From contig DLBF01000059.1 in the NCBI GenBank assembly GCA_002494215.1, forward strand, positions 1 to 8,202: a DNA stretch of 8,202 nucleotides. Direction: 5' to 3'. Below, piece by piece: positions 1 through 6,426 of this stretch; positions within the stretch are counted from its first letter, which is position 1; every line of letters starts with the position of its first letter. The notes under the pieces were generated by a model. The model had not been told where the DNA came from. It did not search any database and was given only the letters and a program-made list of their open reading frames with translations. The stretch comes from Prevotellaceae bacterium UBA7028. Its GTDB lineage: Bacteria > Bacteroidota > Bacteroidia > Bacteroidales > Bacteroidaceae. A program made the position numbers and the translations under genes.

Positions 1-20
1 ACCAGCTGAGCTAAACGCCC
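1..20 (-). tRNA. 5' end of a tRNA gene, cut by the window edge (possibly tRNA-Val)
   Basis: On the minus strand, reading from position 20 to 1, the sequence is GGGCGTT (5' half of the acceptor stem), T, A, GCTC (D stem) and AGCTGGT (D loop). Invariant tRNA bases fall at the right places: T8, A14 and G18-G19. The anticodon and 3' half are outside the window, so the amino acid cannot be read. The opening resembles tRNA-Val genes of Bacteroidetes from memory, but that is only a guess. It has its own promoter between it and trpS. Confidence 0.85.
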
Positions 21-48
21 GAAACAAGTCCCCTCGAGAAATGCGGAG

Positions 49-79
49 CAAAGGTACCACAATTCTGCGGACTTGCAAA
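49..79 (-). promoter_or_regulatory. Bacteroidetes-type promoter for the tRNA gene
   Basis: On the minus strand TTTG (positions 79 to 76) is followed after exactly 19 bases by TACCTTTG (56 to 49). This fits the Bacteroides vegetative promoter consensus, TTTG near -33 and TAnnTTTG near -7, in both sequence and spacing. It lies just after the trpS stop codon. The mature tRNA 5' end is at 20, leaving a short leader of roughly 20 to 25 bases. By eye I found no other exact TAnnTTTG in this orientation in the window. Confidence 0.8.
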
Positions 80-98
80 ATATTTCCGTGAATATTTT
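77..98 (-). terminator. AT-rich hairpin at the trpS stop codon, doubtful terminator
   Basis: An inverted repeat AAAATATT, six-base loop, AATATTTT has a perfect 8-bp stem made only of A:T pairs. It touches the last base of the trpS TAA codon, and its downstream arm overlaps the TTTG element of the tRNA promoter. There is no G:C in the stem and no clear T-run after it on the minus strand, so it may just be an AT-rich palindrome. Position at the end of the operon is the only argument for termination. Confidence 0.2.
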
Positions 99-1198
99 TA
101 TTTAGATGCGAAACGACGTGACTGCTCCTCAATCAGGGCTTTGTCCTGGAAGTAGTTAATTTTCATGGCCCGACGAACTTCGTCCATGGTCTGGCATGCA
201 ACCTCTCGGGCGGTCTCGCATCCTTTCTGTAGGATGTCATATACCATGGGAATATCTTTCTCGAACTCTGCACGGCGTTGGCGAATAGGCTCCAATGTCT
301 CTTGTAGTACGTTCATCAGGAGCTTCTTGCACTTCATGTCGCCCAGACCGCCACGTGTATAATGGTCCTTCATCTCCTGAAGGGTCTGGTAGTCGGTGGT
401 CATTGCCGCTACCATCTCGTCTGTTGCAAAGGCATCGAGATAGGTGAAGACCGTATTACCCTCCAGATGGCCTGGGTCATTAACCTGCAGGTGGGTGGGA
501 TCTGTGTACATGCTCTTAACCTTCTTATTCACCTCGTCGGCAGAATCGGAAAGGTAAATGCAGTTACCGAGGCTCTTGCTCATCTTGGCTTTGCCATCAG
601 TGCCGGGCAGACGCAGGCAGGCGGCATTGTCAGGAAGCAAAATGTTGGGTTCGACAAGTGTGTCGCCATAGATGTTGTTGAATTTGCGAACAATCTCACG
701 ACATTGTTCAAGCATGGGTTCTTGGTCTTCGCCGGCAGGTACAGTGGTTGCTTTGAACATGGTGATGTCGGCAGCCTGAGAGATGGGGTAGGTGAAGAAG
801 CCTACGGGAATGCTCTCGCCGCTGAAACCGCGCATCTGAACCTCGGTCTTGACTGTGGGGTTACGTTGCAGACGGCTTACGCTAACCATATCCATATAGT
901 AGAATGACAATTCGCAAAGCTCGGGAATCTGACTCTGGATGAACAGGGTGCTCTTGGCTGGGTCAAGTCCTGCTGCTAGATAGTCGAGTGCAACCTCGAT
1001 GACGTTTTGACGAACCTTCTCGGGGTTTTCAATATTGTCGGTCAAAGCCTGTGCATCGGCTTCGAAAACAAAGATTTTATCATATAGGCCTGAGTTCTGC
1101 AGCTCTACTCTACGACGAAGTGAGCCCACATAGTGGCCGATGTGAAGTTTTCCAGTTGGGCGGTCGCCCGTTAGAATGATTTTTTCTTTTGGTTCCAT
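98..1198 (-). CDS. trpS: Tryptophan-tRNA ligase (tryptophanyl-tRNA synthetase)
   Basis: This cytoplasmic enzyme charges tRNA-Trp with tryptophan using ATP. The 366-residue protein is a complete class I synthetase: GDRPTG at 11-16 leads into the HIGH motif at 19-22, QAADI at 141-145 carries the aspartate expected to hold the tryptophan indole (D144), PAGEDQ is at 154-159, and KMSKS is at 205-209. The wording ([23 protein letters not shown]) matches the variant group that includes Deinococcus TrpRS II rather than the E. coli type with AQPSG. It is a little longer than the usual 330-350 residues. The gene starts at ATG 35 bases after mutL, with an A/T-rich leader and no well-placed Shine-Dalgarno sequence, and ends in TAA. 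It is probably the last gene of the operon, as a tRNA promoter follows. Confidence 0.96.
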   Translation of the reverse strand: MEPKEKIILTGDRPTGKLHIGHYVGSLRRRVELQNSGLYDKIFVFEADAQALTDNIENPEKVRQNVIEVALDYLAAGLDPAKSTLFIQSQIPELCELSFYYMDMVSVSRLQRNPTVKTEVQMRGFSGESIPVGFFTYPISQAADITMFKATTVPAGEDQEPMLEQCREIVRKFNNIYGDTLVEPNILLPDNAACLRLPGTDGKAKMSKSLGNCIYLSDSADEVNKKVKSMYTDPTHLQVNDPGHLEGNTVFTYLDAFATDEMVAAMTTDYQTLQEMKDHYTRGGLGDMKCKKLLMNVLQETLEPIRQRRAEFEKDIPMVYDILQKGCETAREVACQTMDEVRRAMKINYFQDKALIEEQSRRFASK

Positions 1199-1233
1199 TA
1201 TATTTTCGTGTAATTTGATTTGATCCTTTTAAA

Positions 1234-3066
1234 TTAGCGTCCGAACATCCTTTCTATCTGGCTATTCTCCAAAACAGAGACAATAACCTTTCCTGTGGGG
1301 GTGAGGTTGGGGTTCTGGCACTGGAAGAGATCTCCCAATAGGGATTCCATCTCTTGGTTGGTAAGTACCTGACCTGCAACTATAGCTGTATTGCGTGCCA
1401 TAACAAGCGCGATGCGATGCTGCAACTCGTTTTCCATACCAGTTTCTTTTTCCTTGACGGTTTCTACCATTTGGGAAAGTATGGATACAGGGTTGGCACC
1501 ATTTAAGTCAGAGGGAACGCCGTTAACAGAGAAACTTCCGCCGCCCAATGACTCAATATCAAATCCAAGCGAGCGTAACTCGTCCATCATATCCTGAAAT
1601 AGGATGGCGTCAGACGGCGCCAATTGCAGCATGTCGGGGAAAAGCAGTCCCTGCGAAGAGGGCTTTTGTCTTTCCATTTGCTGAAGGAATTTCTCGTAAA
1701 GAATGCGGACATGAGCTCTATGCTGGTCAACTATCATCAGTCCTGTCTGTACAGGCGTAAGGATATACTGACCACGATATTGGAAATGACAACTGCTCAT
1801 CTCCATTTCACCTGACGTTTCGCTAGAGAACAGGTCCTTGGTTTCTTCTGGTTCCTCCTCTATGTGATAGTCCTGAGCTGGTTCGGTCTTCTGTATGTCT
1901 GCGTATAGTTGTTCCCAATCAACGGGTACATGCTTCTGGCTTCTTCCCTCGCTTGAGCGGAATGGATTGTAACTGCTATCAACTTGCACTTTAGGCGCAT
2001 GTACCTGAGTCCCTGCATTGAAGTCGAAAGTGGGAATGTCTGGACGCCCCTCTACATCAAAGTCGATTGTTGGCACGGCATTGAACTTGCCCAGGGAATC
2101 CTTGATGGCTGCCACCAGAATCTGCCAGATGGCAGAATCGTTCTCGAACTTTATTTCTGTCTTGGTGGGATGTATATTGACGTCAATATTAGCAGGGTCA
2201 ACCTCGAAGTAAAGGAAGTAGGGTATTTGCTCGCCTTCTGGGATAAGATGTGCAAATGCCTCCATAACAGCCTTATGGAAGTAAGGGTGACGCATGTATC
2301 GGCCATTCACGAAGAAAAACTGGTTGGTGTTCTTCTTACGGGCAGTCTCTGGCTTGCCAACAAAACCCGTGATGCGGGCCAAGGTCGTATCCACATCGAC
2401 AGCCAGTAGCTGCTCGTTCAGTTTTTTGCCGAAGACATTTACGATGCGCTGTCGGAGATTGCTGGAGGGCAACTTGGTCATCATCTCGCCGTTATGCGAG
2501 AAGGAGAAGGAGACTGTTGGATTCACCAATACGATTCGTTCAAATTCCTGAATGATATTGTTCAGTTCCGTTTGGTTGGATTTCAGGAACTTCCTACGAG
2601 CTGGTACGTTATAGAATAGGTTGCGAACTTGGAAGTTGGCGCCGACAGGACAAGAACAAGCTTCCTGTTCGACAACTTGGGAGCCTTCGATGGTAAGGTC
2701 CGTTCCCAGTTCATTGTCTATTGTCCTGGTTTGAAGATGTACTTGTGCAACGGCGGCAATGGAGGGAAGGGCTTCGCCCCTAAATCCCATGGTATGGAGA
2801 GAGTACAGGTCTTCTGCCTGTTTGATCTTGGATGTCGCATGACGTTCAAAGGCCATGCGGGCATCTTGTTCGCTCATTCCCTTTCCGTCGTCAATCACTT
2901 GGATAGATGTGCGGCCTGCGTCAACAACAAGTACATCTACTGTTGATGCACCTGCGTCAACGGCATTCTCCATCAGTTCCTTTATCACTGATGCCGGGCG
3001 CTGAACGACCTCGCCTGCTGCTATCTGGTTAGCAACTGAATCCGGAAGAAGGTGAATGATATCCAT
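1234..3066 (-). CDS. mutL: DNA mismatch repair protein MutL
   Basis: MutL couples mismatch recognition by MutS to strand removal. The N-terminal GHKL ATPase is intact over about residues 1-330: KELMENAVDAGA at 29-40 holds the catalytic Glu30 and metal-binding Asn34, DDGKG is at 59-63, RHATSK at 75-80, GFRGEAL at 94-100, and HPTK at 299-302 gives the lid lysine Lys302. A polar acidic linker follows (about 330-425), then the C-terminal dimerisation domain. That domain keeps a clamp-binding-like QGLLFP at 472-477. The nuclease motifs are altered: DQHRAHVRILYE at 447-458 has Val453 where the metal-binding Glu is expected, the Cys-Lys position reads Arg558-Asn559, and CPHGRP reads TPTGKV at 589-594. 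Length (610) is normal. It starts at ATG 4 bases after the small membrane protein gene and ends in TAA. Confidence 0.97.
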   Translation of the reverse strand: MDIIHLLPDSVANQIAAGEVVQRPASVIKELMENAVDAGASTVDVLVVDAGRTSIQVIDDGKGMSEQDARMAFERHATSKIKQAEDLYSLHTMGFRGEALPSIAAVAQVHLQTRTIDNELGTDLTIEGSQVVEQEACSCPVGANFQVRNLFYNVPARRKFLKSNQTELNNIIQEFERIVLVNPTVSFSFSHNGEMMTKLPSSNLRQRIVNVFGKKLNEQLLAVDVDTTLARITGFVGKPETARKKNTNQFFFVNGRYMRHPYFHKAVMEAFAHLIPEGEQIPYFLYFEVDPANIDVNIHPTKTEIKFENDSAIWQILVAAIKDSLGKFNAVPTIDFDVEGRPDIPTFDFNAGTQVHAPKVQVDSSYNPFRSSEGRSQKHVPVDWEQLYADIQKTEPAQDYHIEEEPEETKDLFSSETSGEMEMSSCHFQYRGQYILTPVQTGLMIVDQHRAHVRILYEKFLQQMERQKPSSQGLLFPDMLQLAPSDAILFQDMMDELRSLGFDIESLGGGSFSVNGVPSDLNGANPVSILSQMVETVKEKETGMENELQHRIALVMARNTAIVAGQVLTNQEMESLLGDLFQCQNPNLTPTGKVIVSVLENSQIERMFGR

Positions 3067-3070
3067 ACGT

Positions 3071-3364
3071 TTAAGATTTGCCTGTCATTATAAATCTCCA
3101 AATAATCAGTAGAACGAAAATGAGCAAGATTGCCAAGGGCCAGCCTATGCGAGCGCCATGTTCCTTATAGCGCTGTGCACGGGGGGTGAAATTGATAAAG
3201 GCCCCCTTGAACTTGTCAGCCTTGAAAGTTCCCTCGGTAGGCTGTGCTCCACTCTTTTCGCGTTCCACCTGCTCTACCAGCTTCTGCAACTTCTCCTTAC
3301 GCTCGTCGGTATAGATGCTAACCCGTCTGAATTTACGTGGCTGCCTTGCACTGAACAATCCCAT
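3071..3364 (-). CDS. Small single-pass membrane protein of unknown function
   Basis: I do not recognise a named family. The 97-residue product has a basic N-terminus (RQPRKFRR at 7-14), a charged, probably helical stretch at 19-38 rich in Glu and Lys, a polar middle, and one clear transmembrane segment at about 74-92 (WPLAILLIFVLLIIW within it). No signal peptide is visible. The many positive charges before the membrane segment suggest the N-terminus is cytoplasmic and the protein is tail-anchored; this is inference. It starts at ATG 12 bases after the LptA-like gene and ends in TAA 4 bases before mutL, so it is surely translated as part of the operon. From memory, similar short proteins sit at this place in other Bacteroidales. 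A link to the envelope genes is suggested only by context. Confidence 0.85.
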   Translation of the reverse strand: MGLFSARQPRKFRRVSIYTDERKEKLQKLVEQVEREKSGAQPTEGTFKADKFKGAFINFTPRAQRYKEHGARIGWPLAILLIFVLLIIWRFIMTGKS

Positions 3365-3376
3365 AACCTGTTATTT

Positions 3377-5035
3377 CTATTGTTTAATATCCGATAGTTT
3401 CTGCTTTGGCGCTACACGCTGAACGCTCTTCTTTAGTTCACTTCCAGCCTTCTTGCCGCGCCAGTTGAAAACATCCATCTTGTCTTTTGGCCTGATATAG
3501 TCGAACCAGGCGAAGTTGGAAAGATACAATTCGTCTGGTGGTATCAGAGGTACAGGGTACATCGTACCAGTTGCAGCAGGCATCCATACATAGTTAACCT
3601 TGCCGTTTTGAATGTACAGTCTCAGTAAGGTGGTCTCGGTATGGTTCATCTCGACCATGACACTGTCTTCATTAAAGGGGTAATAGTTGAAGAAGACATT
3701 TCCTTTTGTAGTGGAAAGGTACATCTCGCCTTCTTTGAAGTAGAAGTGCATCTCGTGTCCTGCAACCTGATTATAATGGATACTGTCTATCTGTTCTACC
3801 GATAATGCTTGGCGCAACACTTGTACGCTATCCAATGTGCTGTCATTAAAGAAGGATATTATCTCCTCGCCTAGCATCTGCTGACCGTTCTGCCAGAGGA
3901 TGGGATCGTAGTACATTACCAGACAAGAGTCCTTGGAGTTATAAACCATAGAATCGCAGACGGCCTGAACGTCCTCCCTGAAAGCGCGCACCCGTCTGTA
4001 GGCATGTAAAACCCTATACATGCTGTCGGTGTCGATGAAGTATGTGAAGACCTTAAAGGTGTCTGCATGAGCAAACAGAGTGTCTTTTTGCGAGAAGTCT
4101 ATTACCATGGCGCTATCATATGCCTCGCAATAGCCTATACTGTCAACATAATAACAATAGTTACCCGTAAGCATATTTTTATTTTCGGTGTCTGTGTAAA
4201 TGAAGTTCCCGAATGCTTCACCTATCTTTGACATACCGTCCCAAACAACGCTGTCACCAACCAAACGCTTTCCTTCATTCACCAGGATACTTCTGTTAAG
4301 CATATAGGACTCGTCGGTCTTGGTGTTATAGTAGCCAAGTTCGGAGTAGATGTGGCTCTCTCCATTCTCAATATTGGAAGGCCCGACAACATGTGCAATG
4401 GCAGTATTGGTATTATAATATAATGTATCGGATACCAAGACGGTCTTCGGAGGTTCTGGCGGTTCGGGATTAACTAGTCTAACATTGTAGTTGAAAACGG
4501 CTTGATGGGTGGATGGCTGGTATTCGCCCCAGTCACTTGTCAACTCATTTCCTTGGTCCAGAAGACGTCCCCCCTCGAAGAAGTATCCCAGATCGTAGAT
4601 GCGGTCATAGTCGAGACTGTCAGTGTAGAGGATTGTCTTCAGGTGTGTCAGCACCACATTGTAACGGGCGCGAGCCAGTCTGTCTATTCCGTTGTAATAC
4701 AGTACGTCGCTAGTGAGCTTCAGCGTATCTCCCTGTATCATGCGTACATTGCCATAAGCATCAAAGGAGTTTGAGGCTTCGTAGAAAAGGGCGCTGTCGC
4801 AATACATGAGTGTTCCCTCATGACTGAACTGTACATTTCCGACCAAGAACTGTGCAGTCTGGTGAAGCCGTTGGTCGAAATAGAGTTTATCGGCGTGTAG
4901 CAAATGCACACGACTGTCTTTGTTTGCCGTTTTTGCTCTATTATTATTTGCCGTCCTGCGTACAGGGGTAACAGCAAATATCAGACAAACGCCAAACAAG
5001 ATTAGTGTACATATTGCAGACAGACGATGATTCAT
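3377..5035 (-). CDS. LptA/OstA-like periplasmic protein, probable LPS transport component
   Basis: Members of the OstA/LptA superfamily form beta-jellyroll bridges that carry lipopolysaccharide across the periplasm; that is the likely role here, not proven. The 552-residue protein has a hydrophobic N-terminus (about 6-23) as signal peptide or anchor, with no good lipobox. An OstA-like region follows (about 40-190), containing the phrase GNVQFSHEGTLMYCDSA. Short beta-strand units such as DSALFYE (80-86), SDVLYYN (109-115), SDTLYYN (202-208), GDSVVWD (260-266) and CDSMVYN (360-366) recur through two-thirds of the chain. It is about three times the length of E. coli LptA. I chose ATG at 5035, which overlaps the upstream TGA stop by one base (TGATG); an in-frame GTG directly before it would add one residue. 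The stop is TAG. Its direct neighbours are two parvulins. Confidence 0.88.
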   Translation of the reverse strand: MNHRLSAICTLILFGVCLIFAVTPVRRTANNNRAKTANKDSRVHLLHADKLYFDQRLHQTAQFLVGNVQFSHEGTLMYCDSALFYEASNSFDAYGNVRMIQGDTLKLTSDVLYYNGIDRLARARYNVVLTHLKTILYTDSLDYDRIYDLGYFFEGGRLLDQGNELTSDWGEYQPSTHQAVFNYNVRLVNPEPPEPPKTVLVSDTLYYNTNTAIAHVVGPSNIENGESHIYSELGYYNTKTDESYMLNRSILVNEGKRLVGDSVVWDGMSKIGEAFGNFIYTDTENKNMLTGNYCYYVDSIGYCEAYDSAMVIDFSQKDTLFAHADTFKVFTYFIDTDSMYRVLHAYRRVRAFREDVQAVCDSMVYNSKDSCLVMYYDPILWQNGQQMLGEEIISFFNDSTLDSVQVLRQALSVEQIDSIHYNQVAGHEMHFYFKEGEMYLSTTKGNVFFNYYPFNEDSVMVEMNHTETTLLRLYIQNGKVNYVWMPAATGTMYPVPLIPPDELYLSNFAWFDYIRPKDKMDVFNWRGKKAGSELKKSVQRVAPKQKLSDIKQ

Positions 5036-6426
5036 CACTTAATCCAGCCGGGGTATTGGAACTCGCAGTCGCGCCAGTCGGGATTTATCCTGATGTAGGT
5101 CGTGCGCTGCTTTTCCTTTATCCAATCAAGAATAACCTGTTCTTTCTTTTTTTCTTCCACTTGATTTTTCAAAATCTGGAAATCCTCAGAGATACTTGCC
5201 CTGTGGGAATTGATTCTGTTCTTCAGTTTTGCAATGGCACAAACGGTTTTGCCCTTGCTGTTTATCATTGTGAAAGGCTTGGAGATTTCTCCGATCTCCA
5301 TTGTACTTATCACACGTGCCAGTTCGGGAGAGAAAGTTGACAGTTCGCTCATTTCAAATCTTGTAGTGGTGATTTGTCCGCCAGCCTGCTCGTCAATCTT
5401 TGTGTTAGACAGGATGCCACGGTTGTTGCGTGTATCCTTGTCGTCAGAAGCGTACAATACAGCCTCCTCGAATGTCACTTTCTCCCTACGTATCTGCTCA
5501 GCTATTGAGTCAAGGTGAACCAAAGCTGTATCAATGTCCTCTTGCTGAACCTCTGGGCGTTTCAGGATGTGGCGGCACTTTACCTTATCGCCACGCTTGT
5601 CTATTAGCTGGATAATATGGAAGCCGAACTCGCTCTGTGCAACTTTGCTGACCTTGGAAGGGTCTGTCATGCCAAAGGCAACATTGGCAAAGCCTGGGTC
5701 CAACTCGCCGCGTCCCATGTAAGGCATTTCGCCTCCTTGTCGGGCTGATCCCGGATCCTCGGAATACAGACGGGCGAGGGTAGAGAATGATGTGCTGCCT
5801 GAGTTTACACGCTCGGCATATTCACGCAGGGTGTTCTTAACTCGATCAATCTCTTCTTGGTGGATTCGTGGCTGTTGAACCAATAGTTGTACCTCAACCT
5901 GAGTAGGAATCAATGGAAGGCTATCTTCTGGTAAATCCTTGAAATATCTACGAACCTCAGCAGGAGTAACCTTCACATCCTCTGTCAGTTTTTTACGCAT
6001 GTCGCGCATAGTCAGAGAGTTCTTGTACTCGTCGTAATACATCTCACGCAACTGGGTCATTGTCATGCCTTCGTATTCCTCCAATTTCTCTTTGGAACCT
6101 ACAGCCAAAACACGCTGGTTGATAAACTCCTCTACATACTGGTTGATTTCCGTGTCAGTTACCTCAATACTGTCTATGGCAGCCTGATGAAGGAAGAGCT
6201 TTTGGATGGCCAATTGCTCGGGAATAACGCAATATGGGTTGCCTGGGACAGAACTTCCAAACTCAAGGCGGCGTTTCTCTACATCCGACCTCAGTATGGC
6301 TTCGTCACCAACTACCCATACAACTTCATCTATTACGTTGCTCTGAATGCTTTGAGCAAAAGAGAAAACGCTATAGATAGATAGGCATACTAGGGAAATA
6401 TATCTGCCGCAGATTTTCATAAACAT
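5035..6426 (-). CDS. SurA-like periplasmic chaperone with two parvulin PPIase domains
   Basis: The protein probably escorts and isomerises outer-membrane proteins in the periplasm, as SurA does. Its 463 residues show a signal peptide (cleavage near SFA|Q, residue 24), a helical SurA N-type region (about 28-165), a first parvulin domain (about 176-277, with SEDPGSARQGGEMPYMG at 222-238 and GFHIIQL at 268-274), a second, more divergent parvulin domain (about 282-403, starting with CRHILKRP at 283-290), and a C-terminal helix ending near WIKEKQ. By eye, domain 1 has Gln180 in place of the usual first histidine, and domain 2 has Ala397 in place of the usual last one. The ATG at 6426 overlaps the upstream TAA (TAATG); a second in-frame ATG at 6420 gives the cleaner signal peptide MKICGRY and could be the true start. 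Stop TGA overlaps the next gene. Confidence 0.93.
   Translation of the reverse strand: MFMKICGRYISLVCLSIYSVFSFAQSIQSNVIDEVVWVVGDEAILRSDVEKRRLEFGSSVPGNPYCVIPEQLAIQKLFLHQAAIDSIEVTDTEINQYVEEFINQRVLAVGSKEKLEEYEGMTMTQLREMYYDEYKNSLTMRDMRKKLTEDVKVTPAEVRRYFKDLPEDSLPLIPTQVEVQLLVQQPRIHQEEIDRVKNTLREYAERVNSGSTSFSTLARLYSEDPGSARQGGEMPYMGRGELDPGFANVAFGMTDPSKVSKVAQSEFGFHIIQLIDKRGDKVKCRHILKRPEVQQEDIDTALVHLDSIAEQIRREKVTFEEAVLYASDDKDTRNNRGILSNTKIDEQAGGQITTTRFEMSELSTFSPELARVISTMEIGEISKPFTMINSKGKTVCAIAKLKNRINSHRASISEDFQILKNQVEEKKKEQVILDWIKEKQRTTYIRINPDWRDCEFQYPGWIK

Noticed and set aside
362..907. 181-residue plus-strand reading frame
   Set aside because: It lies wholly inside trpS on the opposite strand, has no recognisable motif, and trpS is unmistakable.
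1199..1233. Possible Shine-Dalgarno (AAAAGGA) before trpS
   Set aside because: It lies over 20 bases from the ATG, too far to act, and this lineage rarely relies on such sites.
1984..2409. 141-residue plus-strand reading frame
   Set aside because: It is antisense to conserved ATPase and linker regions of mutL and shows no domain.
4738..4977. 79-residue minus-strand frame inside the LptA-like gene
   Set aside because: It is an out-of-frame shadow of the larger gene on the same strand, which has family features throughout.
4970..5035. Possible lipoprotein signal in the LptA-like protein (Cys in LFGVC)
   Set aside because: The residues before the cysteine (Phe-Gly-Val) do not fit a lipobox and the hydrophobic stretch continues past it.
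5036..5038. GTG as the start of the LptA-like gene
   Set aside because: The adjacent ATG at 5035 is a better codon and gives the same TGATG junction type as the upstream gene; the difference is one residue.
5005..5340. 111-residue plus-strand reading frame spanning the SurA-like and LptA-like gene junction
   Set aside because: It is antisense to two well-supported genes, has low-complexity Phe-rich content and no motif.
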